In this document: in pieces, positions 52,973-62,154 of the stretch | How positions within the stretch are numbered: the stretch's first letter is position 1 | Layout of the letters: every line of letters begins with the position of its first letter | Source of the DNA: JBEKTW01 sp963727845 | GTDB lineage: Bacteria > Bacteroidota > Ignavibacteria > UBA10030 > SZUA-254 | NCBI GenBank assembly: GCA_963727845.1 | Contig: CAVSHI010000001.1 | Location: forward strand, 248,001 to 312,000 | DNA: 64,000 bases | Direction: 5' to 3' | Notes under the pieces: generated by a model | What the model saw: the letters and a program-made list of their open reading frames with translations, nothing else | Database searches by the model: none | What the model was told of the DNA's origin: nothing | Position numbers and translations under genes: made by a program

Positions 52973-54366
52973 AAATAACGGTCAAAGATCTGCTCGCCAT
53001 CGAGCATCTTCAGCTGCACAGACCCGGGACCTTGACTGGGGTGACCATCCGGGGAGTGTCGACGGACACCCGGACCATCAGGCAAGGCGACCTTTTTTTC
53101 GCGATTCGTGGAGAGAACTTTGACGGGCATGATTTCATCTCCGACGCCGCTGCGAAAGGAGTTGCATGCGCAATTGTCGACCGGCGTTTCAACTGTTCGT
53201 CTACAGACCTTCCATTGGTGATCGTCGAGGACACCGTGAAGGCCCTGGGCGAATTGGCGCGTCAGTACAGGAGAAAGTTTGATATTCCGCTGGTTGCTAT
53301 CACGGGCAGCAGCGGAAAGACGACGACAAAAGAAATGGTAAAAAACGTACTCAAATATCGTCACTCGGTACTCGGCACCGAAGGCAATCTCAACAATCAC
53401 ATCGGAGTGCCGATGACGTTGTTTCGCCTTAATCGTGGCCACGACCTTGCGGTCGTCGAAATGGGGATGAACCATGAGGGTGAAATTGCAAACCTATGCG
53501 CCATCGCGGAACCAACCCATGGCGTCATCACCAATATCGGTAAAGCTCATCTTGGATTCTTTGGTTCGCTCGATCGAATCGCGGCCGCTAAGGGGGAGTT
53601 GTTTGATTGGCTGGCCCTTGACCGTTCACGCGTCGGCTTTGTCAACGCGGATGACGGGTATGTTGTCGCACAGTCCAAGAAGTTGAAGCAGAAAAGAACT
53701 TATGGCCTGGGCGCGGCGAGGGTGCAGGTGCGGGGAAAGCTGTTGGGCGTCGATCGATACGGTTGTCCCAGATTCTCCATTGCACGGTTGGGATCGGATC
53801 GCCCTCTCATCGTTCAAAGCCGGATTGCCGGTCACCGGAATGTCTCCAACGCGCTCGCCGCGGCGGCAATCGGATTCGAGTTCGGTGTTTCCGGCCGGGA
53901 TATCAAATCCGCGTTGGAGTCCTTTCAGGCAATGAAGAATCGGATGCAGACTGCTGTCGTTGCCGGAGTCACGATTCTCAACGATACCTACAACGCGAAC
54001 CCTGACTCGGTGGCTTCGGCGCTCGAGGCGTTGCAGGCCATGACCTGCCCCGGGAAAAAGATTGTCATTCTGGGTGACATGCTGGAGCTTGGTGAGCACG
54101 GGCAGGAAGAGCATGAGAAAATTGCGGAGATCATCAACCGTCTCGGTTTCGGGTGCGTGCTTACGTACGGCGCAATGGCAGCAAGCATTGCGGCGAAGCT
54201 GCGATGCGAGGTGAACCTTCATTATGATCAAAAAAACATCCTGTCGGAATACGCCGCAGAGCTGGCGGCTCCCGGCGATATTGTTCTTGTCAAAGGCTCT
54301 CGCGGGATGAAAATGGACGACGTCGTGGCGTTCTTGCAGGAACGGTTAAGGAGAAAAATTTCGTGA
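52969..54366 (+). CDS. murF: UDP-MurNAc-pentapeptide synthetase
   Basis: MurF adds D-Ala-D-Ala. The 465-residue Mur ligase has STDTRTIRQGDLFFAIRGEN, ITGSSGKTTTKEMVKNVLK, VVEMGMNHEGEIANLCAIAE and LNDTYNANPDSVASALEAL. It starts at the murE stop (ATGA overlap). No ddl gene is seen in the cluster, so D-Ala-D-Ala must come from elsewhere. Confidence 0.94.
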   Translation: MKITVKDLLAIEHLQLHRPGTLTGVTIRGVSTDTRTIRQGDLFFAIRGENFDGHDFISDAAAKGVACAIVDRRFNCSSTDLPLVIVEDTVKALGELARQYRRKFDIPLVAITGSSGKTTTKEMVKNVLKYRHSVLGTEGNLNNHIGVPMTLFRLNRGHDLAVVEMGMNHEGEIANLCAIAEPTHGVITNIGKAHLGFFGSLDRIAAAKGELFDWLALDRSRVGFVNADDGYVVAQSKKLKQKRTYGLGAARVQVRGKLLGVDRYGCPRFSIARLGSDRPLIVQSRIAGHRNVSNALAAAAIGFEFGVSGRDIKSALESFQAMKNRMQTAVVAGVTILNDTYNANPDSVASALEALQAMTCPGKKIVILGDMLELGEHGQEEHEKIAEIINRLGFGCVLTYGAMAASIAAKLRCEVNLHYDQKNILSEYAAELAAPGDIVLVKGSRGMKMDDVVAFLQERLRRKIS

Positions 54367-54863
54367 AACGCGTGCTGTTGGTATTCATTTTCTGTCTGCT
54401 GTTCATGGGTCTCCAGAAACACAGCCCGGGTCTCGTAGGCAAATGGTGGCTCGACCTCAACAAGAGCGAGAACCTTCCACCCTCCTTCAAGTCTGTCGAC
54501 CGGTACTTGATGGAAATACAACAGGTCCGCGATTCGATGACGGTTCTGGTTGAGTTAATAGGATCCGGCCAGGACGTGAAGTTTCCTTCGAGTGTCTACA
54601 AATTCAACGGTGCAGAGATGTTCCGTGAAGACACACTTCGCGGCGTTAAGAGGTGGTTCAAAGCGAGGTGGATTGAGCGTGGCAACAAATTCACCGTGGC
54701 CGCGCGTGTCGAGCAACGCAATATGAGAGGCGCTCAGCTATTTCGACAAAACGACGTGTGGGAAATGCTTGACGATAGCACTCTGCGGGTTAGCATAACG
54801 CAGAAATTTTTTCCGCGTGATTCAACGGTTTCGCAGCGCCGGTACTTTCACCGGGTGAAGTGA
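54363..54863 (+). CDS. Unknown exported protein between murF and mraY
   Basis: The 166-residue product begins with a short hydrophobic signal (VLLVFIFCLLFMGLQKHS), then a lipocalin-like start (LVGKWWLDLNKSENLPPSF) and beta strands (FTVAARVEQRNMRGAQ). The start is GTG overlapping the murF stop, and the mraY ATG overlaps its own stop, so it is tightly co-translated with the cell-wall genes. The fold is not certain. It is not a usual dcw gene and may serve in envelope assembly. Confidence 0.65.
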   Translation: MKRVLLVFIFCLLFMGLQKHSPGLVGKWWLDLNKSENLPPSFKSVDRYLMEIQQVRDSMTVLVELIGSGQDVKFPSSVYKFNGAEMFREDTLRGVKRWFKARWIERGNKFTVAARVEQRNMRGAQLFRQNDVWEMLDDSTLRVSITQKFFPRDSTVSQRRYFHRVK

Positions 54864-55987
54864 TGCTGTACTATCTTCTCGACTATATTCGCGTCAAACT
54901 TCATCCACCCGGGTTCGGACTGTTTCGTTACATCACGTTCCGGGCGGGTGCGGCGACGGTTACAGCCCTGGTGATTTCGTTCTGGTTGGGACCAAAGATC
55001 ATCCGGGCGCTGAAGGAAAGACAGGTCGGTGAAGCGGCGAAGCTGGAAGCGCCCAAGACCCATTTGAGCAAAGCCGGAACGCCGACGATGGGCGGGTTGA
55101 TCATCTTGTTCGCGACGCTCATTCCCGTCCTCCTCTGGGCCGATATCAAGAACGGCTACGTGATTTTGATCATGTTTGTGACGGCGTGGCTGGGTGCAGT
55201 CGGATTTCTGGACGATTATCTCAAGGTCGTGAGAAAAAAATCGAAGGGACTGGTCGGTCGCTATAAGATTGTAGGACAAGTGATCGCGGGTTTGGTCATC
55301 GGGTTCGTGATTTACTTTCACCCTGAATGGATTGATACGAGTCTCAAACGATACGCTTCTTCCACAACGGTTCCGTTTTTCAAGAATCTCGAATTTGATT
55401 TTGGAATATTCTATATCCCGATGGTGATCTTCGTCATCACGGCGACGAGCAACGCGGTGAATTTGACTGACGGACTCGACGGTCTGGCGGCAGGGACGGT
55501 CGGTATCGTTGCCGTCACGCTGGCCATTATGAGCTATGTTTCGGGGCACGCGGAGTTGAGCCAGTACCTCACCATTCCGTTCCTGCGAGGAAACGGCGAG
55601 CTCAGTGTCTATTGTTCGGGGCTGGCCGGAGCGACAATTGGCTTTCTCTGGTTCAATGCCTACCCGGCACAGGTGTTCATGGGTGACACCGGTTCGCTTG
55701 CGCTCGGAGGCGCACTCGGCGCGCTATGCGTGCTCATCAAGAAAGAGTTGTTACTGCCGACCCTCGGGGGTATTTTCCTGCTGGAGACGCTCTCGGTAAT
55801 TATTCAGAGGTTGTATTTCAAATACACAAAAAGAAAGTACGGCGAAGGCAGGCGGGTGTTTAAAATGGCGCCGCTGCACCATCATTTTGAAATGCTCGGC
55901 TGGCCCGAGCCGAAGATCGTCACGCGTTTTTACATCGTTGCAATTCTCATGATGATCCTGAGTCTTGCGACATTCAAGGTCAGATAG
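54863..55987 (+). CDS. mraY: Phospho-MurNAc-pentapeptide transferase
   Basis: MraY makes lipid I from UDP-MurNAc-pentapeptide and undecaprenyl phosphate at the inner membrane. The 374-residue product has ten membrane helices and the motifs KAGTPTMGGLIILFATLIPV, GFLDDYLKV, NLTDGLDGLAAGT, FMGDTGSLALGGAL and APLHHHFEMLG. The ATG at 54863 (overlapping the previous stop) is preferred to a GTG three bases before. Confidence 0.95.
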   Translation: MLYYLLDYIRVKLHPPGFGLFRYITFRAGAATVTALVISFWLGPKIIRALKERQVGEAAKLEAPKTHLSKAGTPTMGGLIILFATLIPVLLWADIKNGYVILIMFVTAWLGAVGFLDDYLKVVRKKSKGLVGRYKIVGQVIAGLVIGFVIYFHPEWIDTSLKRYASSTTVPFFKNLEFDFGIFYIPMVIFVITATSNAVNLTDGLDGLAAGTVGIVAVTLAIMSYVSGHAELSQYLTIPFLRGNGELSVYCSGLAGATIGFLWFNAYPAQVFMGDTGSLALGGALGALCVLIKKELLLPTLGGIFLLETLSVIIQRLYFKYTKRKYGEGRRVFKMAPLHHHFEMLGWPEPKIVTRFYIVAILMMILSLATFKVR

Positions 55988-56064
55988 CAACGTCCTCGCA
56001 TGATTCCATGGATTGCGGCTAACGCACGTGGAATACAGGTGAAAGTTCAAAGCAGTTGTGTCGC

Positions 56065-57429
56065 ATGGAACGTAATGCACTTCAGGGAAAGAGAATCTCG
56101 GTTATTGGCGCGGCACGAAGCGGTGTGGCCGTGGCGCACCTGCTTGCATCGAAGGGCGCGCGCGTGTTCGTAAGCGACCGGCAAACCGGCGACAAACTTC
56201 AGTCGCAGATTTCGATGCTTCAATCCCTCGGGATTGACCATGAACTCGGGAACCATACCGAACGGGTCTACCAGGCGGACTTGTTCGTGACCAGCCCCGG
56301 TGTTCCGACGAATTCCTCGGTGCTGCAGGAAGCGGCGCGGCGCGGGCTGAATATTGTCAGCGAGCTTGAGGTCGCGAGCTGGTTTTGTCCTGCGCCGATC
56401 ATCGCGGTCACAGGAAGCAACGGCAAAACAACCACAACAGCTTTGCTGGGCAGGATGTTCGGCGATGCCGCACGAGACCATATCGTCGCCGGGAACATCG
56501 GCACGCCGTTCTCTTCAATGGTGGATGGTCTGGCGCCGACCGCTGTGGCCATCGTCGAAGTGAGCAGTTTTCAGCTCGACTATATCGAGTTGTTTCATCC
56601 GAAGGTCTCGGTTATTCTCAATATTACCCCGGACCATCTTGACCGTTACAATCATTCTTTTGAACAGTACGCAGCATCGAAGTGCAGGATTTTTGAGAAT
56701 CAGACGCCGGATGACTATCTGATTTATAATGATGATGATGAACAAACCCGCGACTATGTGCTCGGTATGGCGCGGCCGCATGTGCACCTGATTCCCCTGG
56801 GACTCCAGCCCAGGTTTGACGAAGGAGCGTTCGTTCAGGATGGAAAACTTGTCACATTGCTCGGCGCGGACCGACACGATATTGTGCCGGCAGACCAGAT
56901 CAGCATTCGCGGTGTCCATAACCTTTACAACGCGATGGCGGCTACGCTCTCGGCCCAACTCCTGGGAATTAAAGTTCCGTCGATCCGGGCGACTCTAAGA
57001 AATTTCAAGGGGGTGGAGCATCGTCTGGAGTTTGTTCGGGAAGTCAACGGTATCAGGTATATCAACGACTCGAAAGCGACGAATGTGGCGTCGGTCTGGT
57101 ATGCGCTTCAATCGTACGACCGGCCCATCGTTCTCTTGCTCGGCGGGCGGGATAAGGGAAATGATTACACTCAATTGTACGAGCTTGTTGAACGGCACGT
57201 GAAAGCCATCGTTGCGATCGGTGAGTCCGCGGACACGGTTGTGAGAGAATTCTCGTCGAAAACGAACGTTGTCCGGGCGCCTTCGATGGAAGCGGCCGTG
57301 ACCCAGGCGTGCGCTCTCGCACGTTCCGGCGACATCGTGCTGCTCTCGCCTGCATGCGCATCGTTTGATTGGTTTGAAAACTATGAACACCGCGGAAAGG
57401 TGTTCAAGCAATGCGTGGAGAAGCTATGA
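56065..57429 (+). CDS. murD: UDP-MurNAc-L-Ala-D-Glu ligase
   Basis: MurD adds D-Glu to UDP-MurNAc-L-Ala. The 454-residue product has a Rossmann start (ISVIGAARSGVAVAHLLASK), VTGSNGKTTTTALLGRMFGD, VEVSSFQLDYIELFHPKVSV, NITPDHLDRYNHSFEQYAAS and NDSKATNVAS. The ATG at 56065 is preferred to TTG at 56056. Confidence 0.94.
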   Translation: MERNALQGKRISVIGAARSGVAVAHLLASKGARVFVSDRQTGDKLQSQISMLQSLGIDHELGNHTERVYQADLFVTSPGVPTNSSVLQEAARRGLNIVSELEVASWFCPAPIIAVTGSNGKTTTTALLGRMFGDAARDHIVAGNIGTPFSSMVDGLAPTAVAIVEVSSFQLDYIELFHPKVSVILNITPDHLDRYNHSFEQYAASKCRIFENQTPDDYLIYNDDDEQTRDYVLGMARPHVHLIPLGLQPRFDEGAFVQDGKLVTLLGADRHDIVPADQISIRGVHNLYNAMAATLSAQLLGIKVPSIRATLRNFKGVEHRLEFVREVNGIRYINDSKATNVASVWYALQSYDRPIVLLLGGRDKGNDYTQLYELVERHVKAIVAIGESADTVVREFSSKTNVVRAPSMEAAVTQACALARSGDIVLLSPACASFDWFENYEHRGKVFKQCVEKL

Positions 57430-57442
57430 CGGTACTTTGTGA

Positions 57443-58624
57443 ATGATCGGAATGCCGAGGACGGATCGAAACCATATTGACATGGTGATTTTCATTGCAG
57501 TGATCATACTCATGTTCATGAGCCTCGGGATTGTGTACAGCGCGTCTGCGTCATGGGCCCAGGCCAAGTACGGTGAAAGTGAAAGGATGTTGATCAGTCA
57601 CGCCATCAAAGTGTTTCTGGGATTGATTGCGCTGTTTATCGGGATAAGGATCAATTATCAAAAGTTGGAGCGTTTCACAAAACTGGCGCTCATCGCGGCT
57701 GTGTGCCTTCTTGCGGCTACGTTGGTCATGGGCGGCGAAGCGAAGGGTGCCTCACGATGGTTACGGTATGGCAGTCTCGGCATCCAGCCGTCTGAGTTCG
57801 CCAAGTACGCGCTCCTTTTCCATCTTTCTGCTCTCATTGCAGTTAAAGGTGAGCTTCTCCGCAACTTCAAGCACGGGTTCATCCCGGCTATCATCTGGAT
57901 CGGGCTGGTGACCGGGCTTGTCATGTTGCAGCCGAATTTCAGCATGGGGACAATGATTTTCGGGCTGGGCTTGTTGATGCTGTTTGTTGGTCGTGCCAAA
58001 TTCTCGCACGTGTTGTTGTTATTTGCAATTGTCGTTCCACTGCTGGCATTGTACATGTGGAGCGCCCCGTACCGTCGAGTACGCATGATGGATTTTCTGC
58101 ATCTCCAGCATGGCGCTTCCGGCACTCATAATTATCAGCTCCAGCAGGGAATTTTTGGTTTTGCGAACGGAGGTATCTTTGGTGTTGGTCCCGGAGAAAG
58201 TAAACAACGCGACCTCTTTCTGCCGGAGTCGTACGGCGATTTTGTTTTCTCCATCGTGGGGGAGGAGTACGGTTTCCTGGGGACGATGTTCGTCATGGTG
58301 TTATTTCTTGTGATCATGATTCGCGGACTTGAAGTCGCCCGTCATGCGTCGGATATGTTTGGCCGCAATCTGGCGATTGCCATTACGTGTGCGATCACGC
58401 TGTACGCGCTTGTCAATGCCGGCGTGACGCTCGGTATGCTTCCGACCACCGGTCTTCCCATGCCGTTTGTAAGTTACGGGGGGTCGTCGATGGTTTTCTC
58501 AGCCTTTGCCGTCGGTGTGCTGCTGAATATTTCTTCACAAACGGACTTACACCCGCGGGCTTCAGAGCTTCCGGTGGTGGGTGAAATAGATGTGGACGAT
58601 ATGAGCGTAGGAAAGGTCTATTGA
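57443..58624 (+). CDS. ftsW: Septal peptidoglycan polymerase FtsW
   Basis: FtsW is the SEDS glycosyltransferase that works with FtsI. The 393-residue product has about ten membrane helices, the SEDS blocks IVYSASASWAQAKYGESERM, GAKGASRWL-like EAKGASRWLRYGSLGIQPSE and FAKYALLFHL, and the late PFVSYGGSSMVFSAFAVGVL motif. Start is ATG 13 bases after murD. Confidence 0.94.
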   Translation: MIGMPRTDRNHIDMVIFIAVIILMFMSLGIVYSASASWAQAKYGESERMLISHAIKVFLGLIALFIGIRINYQKLERFTKLALIAAVCLLAATLVMGGEAKGASRWLRYGSLGIQPSEFAKYALLFHLSALIAVKGELLRNFKHGFIPAIIWIGLVTGLVMLQPNFSMGTMIFGLGLLMLFVGRAKFSHVLLLFAIVVPLLALYMWSAPYRRVRMMDFLHLQHGASGTHNYQLQQGIFGFANGGIFGVGPGESKQRDLFLPESYGDFVFSIVGEEYGFLGTMFVMVLFLVIMIRGLEVARHASDMFGRNLAIAITCAITLYALVNAGVTLGMLPTTGLPMPFVSYGGSSMVFSAFAVGVLLNISSQTDLHPRASELPVVGEIDVDDMSVGKVY

Positions 58625-58625
58625 T

Positions 58626-59741
58626 GTGCCGAGTCTACGAATTATCTTCGCCGGCGGTGGGACGGGTGGGCATTTGTTTCCGGCCCTTGCCGTGGCCGAC
58701 GAAATCAAGAAACTCGAGCCGGCGGCAGAAATTGTCTTCGTGGGTACCCGGGACAAACTCGAAGCGCATGTCGTCCCGCAGCAAGGATATGAGTTCCGTT
58801 CGATTTGGATCAGCGGGTTTCATCGCCGCCGTTTGTTCAAGAATGCATTGTTTCCAGTGAAATTGATTGTATCAATAATGCAAGCGCGCTCAATCATACG
58901 ACAGGTAAGGCCGGCGGTTGCTGTAGGAACGGGCGGGTATGTGTCGGGACCGGTGGTGTATGCTGCCACTCTTTCGCATATCCCGACGGTCATACTGGAT
59001 CAAAATGCATACCCGGGCATAACGACGAGGTTGCTGGGAAATCGTGTAAATGAAGTGCATCTCACTTTCGAGGCGGCAAAAAGGTACTTGAAGCGGAATG
59101 ACAATGTCTCGATCACCGGCAACCCGACCAGAAGTTCTCTGGACACCGTCGACATGACAGCAGCGTGTTCATACTTTGGTTTCGGCGCCGGAGAAAAAAA
59201 ACGCACGGTTCTCGTCTTCGGTGGAAGTCTCGGCGCACGGTCGATTAATCAGGCCGTACGCAAGAATCTGGAAGAACTTGTGCGGTCCGGCATCCGGCTG
59301 ATCTGGCAAACCGGCAGGGATGAATATCAAGCGATCAGAGACGAATGTGCAAGGATGGCCACCGCGCCGATCTGGGTGAAGCCGTTCATCGACCGGATGG
59401 ATTACGCGTATGCCGTCAGCGACCTTGTAGTGTGCAGGGCAGGGGCGACGACGATTGCCGAGCTAACCCGCATCGGCAAGCCGGCAATTCTTGTTCCGTA
59501 TCCCCATGCGGCTGCAAATCATCAGGTGCATAACGCCCTGGAGCTGGCAGAAGCCGGCGCGGCCAGGCTTTTGTATGACCATGAAGTGTCTGATGGATTG
59601 TCCGCGGTTCTCACCGCACTTATCAACGATGAAGGACAGCTTCGTCGAATGAGTGAATCAAGCCGGAAATTCGGGAAACCCGATGCCGGACGGGTGATTG
59701 CAGAACATATTTTGAAGTTGGCGGAAAAGAAAACTGTATGA
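58626..59741 (+). CDS. murG: MurNAc-pentapeptide N-acetylglucosaminyltransferase
   Basis: MurG makes lipid II on the inner face of the membrane. The 371-residue GT28 enzyme has IIFAGGGTGGHLFPALAVAD, PAVAVGTGGYVSGPVVYAAT, GGSLGARSIN and VVCRAGATTIAELTRIGKPA. Start is GTG, directly after the ftsW stop. It overlaps the next gene by four bases. Confidence 0.95.
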   Translation: MPSLRIIFAGGGTGGHLFPALAVADEIKKLEPAAEIVFVGTRDKLEAHVVPQQGYEFRSIWISGFHRRRLFKNALFPVKLIVSIMQARSIIRQVRPAVAVGTGGYVSGPVVYAATLSHIPTVILDQNAYPGITTRLLGNRVNEVHLTFEAAKRYLKRNDNVSITGNPTRSSLDTVDMTAACSYFGFGAGEKKRTVLVFGGSLGARSINQAVRKNLEELVRSGIRLIWQTGRDEYQAIRDECARMATAPIWVKPFIDRMDYAYAVSDLVVCRAGATTIAELTRIGKPAILVPYPHAAANHQVHNALELAEAGAARLLYDHEVSDGLSAVLTALINDEGQLRRMSESSRKFGKPDAGRVIAEHILKLAEKKTV

Positions 59742-60280
59742 CGAGCGAACCGAATCGTGTGGAAAGCGCCCGGACGGAACAGAACGCAAGAATGTTCAGG
59801 TATAAGCTCGATTTCTATTACCAGCAGGCGCTTTTGTATCTCACGACGCTTTTGCTGTATGCGGGTGTCCGCGGAACACTGACTATTGAGCGGTTGCCGT
59901 CGTTGGGCACAGACCCGTTGTTATACGTCATCATTGTTTTCGTATTGATTTCGATTACCGTGTTGATCTTGAACAAACTCCGTGACCGGAAATTGATCCT
60001 TGGAGTCGACAAGATAGTGTTTCACCACAAATACCGCGACCGTGAAGTTCCGTTCTCAACCATCGAATGGCTGTACATCGGACGCGAGCGGTCGGTGCAG
60101 ACAGCCGGGCTTTCGCAGGTGATCCTTTTCAAGACGAAAGGCCGCAGGCGTCTGTTCCGCATCAGAGTCGGGCGGTACGAACGGGAAAAGGACCTGATCG
60201 CGGAAATGCAGCGTGTTGCCGAGCTTGTACCGAAAGCGAAACGTCCGGCATTCGGGCTTCGCACGTCAAAGCTGTCATAA
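59738..60280 (+). CDS. Unknown membrane protein between murG and murC, possibly PH-like
   Basis: The 180-residue product has two membrane helices (ALLYLTTLLLYAGVRGTLTI and DPLLYVIIVFVLISITVLIL) and a C-terminal beta-rich domain (KIVFHHKYRDREVPFSTIEW, LFRIRVGRYEREKDLIAEMQ) like the bacterial PH domains of YdbT type. It overlaps murG by four bases and so is translated with it. It is not a usual dcw gene. The role is unknown. Confidence 0.65.
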   Translation: MTSEPNRVESARTEQNARMFRYKLDFYYQQALLYLTTLLLYAGVRGTLTIERLPSLGTDPLLYVIIVFVLISITVLILNKLRDRKLILGVDKIVFHHKYRDREVPFSTIEWLYIGRERSVQTAGLSQVILFKTKGRRRLFRIRVGRYEREKDLIAEMQRVAELVPKAKRPAFGLRTSKLS

Positions 60281-60306
60281 CGTGTTCAATAGAAAGGAAC
60301 GAACAG

Positions 60307-60666
60307 ATGGAGAATCTACCATACGTCATCCTCGGGCTTGCGGGTGGAGTGCTGAGCGGTCTCCTTGGAATCGGCGGAGCGACATTCATCGTGCCGGTGC
60401 TCGTCTACATGTTTAGCTGGGATCAACATATGGCGCAGGGAACGACGATGGCAATGCTCATCCCGCCCGTTGGATTGTTGGCCGCATGGCAATACTATCA
60501 GGTCGGCCATGTGAACATCAAGATCGCGGCAATTATGTGCGTCGGACTCTTCGTCGGTGGATACTTTGGCGGGATGATTGCCAATAATATTTCCTCGGAT
60601 GCATTGCGCAGGGTGTTCGGGGTTGCGATGTTCCTGATTTCACTGAGAATGATCATCGGAAAATAA
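60307..60666 (+). CDS. Half-size TauE/SafE-family membrane protein
   Basis: The 119-residue product has four membrane segments and the family start LAGGVLSGLLGIGGATFIVP with GTTMAMLIPP, as in sulfite/anion exporters. The usual TauE/SafE protein is twice as long, so this half probably works as a dimer. The ATG has AAAGGAA before it. It lies between the murG unit and murC. Confidence 0.75.
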   Translation: MENLPYVILGLAGGVLSGLLGIGGATFIVPVLVYMFSWDQHMAQGTTMAMLIPPVGLLAAWQYYQVGHVNIKIAAIMCVGLFVGGYFGGMIANNISSDALRRVFGVAMFLISLRMIIGK

Positions 60667-60747
60667 CGGGCCACGCAGACGGCCAACATAATCAAGAGTG
60701 ATCATATTCGCTGATAACAATACCAATAATCCCAATAATTCCAAGTC

Positions 60748-62133
60748 ATGTTTAGCTCAATAAAGAAATTGCATTTTGTCGGTCTCGGCGGTATCGGAAT
60801 GAGCGGCATCGCTGAAATCCTGCTGGATCAAGGATTTAAAGTGAGCGGCTCGGACAAGGCGTTAAGCGAGGTCACAGAACGGTTGCAGTCGCTCGGGGCG
60901 GAGATCTTTGAAGGCCACCGTGCGGGCAATGTCAGGGATGACGTCGACGCGCTCGTGTATTCCTCCGCCGTACCGCTGGATAACCCCGAAGTTATCGAAG
61001 CACAGCGGCGGAAAATTCCAGTTATCCGCCGCGCGGAGATGCTTGCCGAGGTCATGCGCCTGAAATACGGTATCGGTGTAGCGGGAACGCATGGAAAGAC
61101 GACGACAACATCGATGATCAGTCTCGTGTTGATGGAAGGAGGTCTCGACCCCACCGTGATCGTAGGTGGAAAACTCAGCGGCCTCGGCGGAACAAATGCC
61201 AGGCTGGGACATGGTGAGTTTATCGTGGTGGAAGCGGATGAGTTCGACCGTTCGTTTCTCTCGATCACGCCGACCGTTGCCGTGCTGACGACGCTGGAAA
61301 CAGACCATCTCGATTGCTACCGCGATCTTGACGATCTCAAAGGCGCGTTCGTGCAATTCGGAAGCAAAGTCCCGTTCTACGGGTTTATCATTTTGTGCCT
61401 CGACGAACCGGCGCTCCAGGACATCATGCCGATGTTCAACAAGAAAAAAATCGTTACCTATGGCTTGAACCCGCAGGCGGACATCGAAGCGGTCGATATT
61501 TCTCACAAGCAGGACACGGCGACATTCGCAGTATTGCAAAATGATGTCGAGCTTGGCTCGGTGACGTTGCAGGTACCGGGGAATCACAATGTGCAGAACG
61601 CTCTTGCCGCGATCGCTGTGGGTCTGGAGCTCAACATCCCGTTCGACAAGGCGAAAGCCGGCATCGAAAAGTTTGCAGGCGTCTACCGTCGATGGGAGAA
61701 AAAAGGCGAAGTCGGCGGGATTACCGTTTACGATGATTATGCACATCATCCGACGGAATGCAGGGCAACGCTCTCGGGAGCGAAAGCCGGATGGCGGCGG
61801 CGTCTGGTCTGTGTCTTTCAGCCGCATCTCTTTTCGCGGACGCGCGATTTCTACGAGGAATTCGCCAAGGCCTTCCTGCAGGCCGACGTTCTCGTTGTAA
61901 CGGATATTTATCCCGCGCGTGAGGAACCAATCCAGGGGGTGACGGGAGAATTGATCGCCAATGCCGCGAGACAATACGGTCATAAGGAAGTGTACTACGT
62001 CGAGGACAAGCGCACCGTGGCGGGTTTCCTCAAAGGTATCGTAAAGAAAGGTGATGTTGTTATCACGATGGGTGCGGGGGACATCTGGAAGTACGGTGAA
62101 GTGTTTCTGAAAGAATATAAAACGAAAAATTAA
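60748..62133 (+). CDS. murC: UDP-N-acetylmuramate-L-alanine ligase
   Basis: MurC starts the peptide stem. The 461-residue Mur ligase has HFVGLGGIGMSGIAEILLDQ, VAGTHGKTTTTSMISLVLME, VVEADEFDRSFLSITPTVAV and YDDYAHHPTECRATLSGAKA. The order murC-murB-ftsQ is usual here. Confidence 0.95.
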   Translation: MFSSIKKLHFVGLGGIGMSGIAEILLDQGFKVSGSDKALSEVTERLQSLGAEIFEGHRAGNVRDDVDALVYSSAVPLDNPEVIEAQRRKIPVIRRAEMLAEVMRLKYGIGVAGTHGKTTTTSMISLVLMEGGLDPTVIVGGKLSGLGGTNARLGHGEFIVVEADEFDRSFLSITPTVAVLTTLETDHLDCYRDLDDLKGAFVQFGSKVPFYGFIILCLDEPALQDIMPMFNKKKIVTYGLNPQADIEAVDISHKQDTATFAVLQNDVELGSVTLQVPGNHNVQNALAAIAVGLELNIPFDKAKAGIEKFAGVYRRWEKKGEVGGITVYDDYAHHPTECRATLSGAKAGWRRRLVCVFQPHLFSRTRDFYEEFAKAFLQADVLVVTDIYPAREEPIQGVTGELIANAARQYGHKEVYYVEDKRTVAGFLKGIVKKGDVVITMGAGDIWKYGEVFLKEYKTKN

Positions 62134-62154
62134 ACACGATTCAGGATTCTTGCG

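Noticed and set aside
60862..61983. 373-codon open frame opposite murC
   Set aside because: Shadow of murC, whose motifs are complete on the plus strand.
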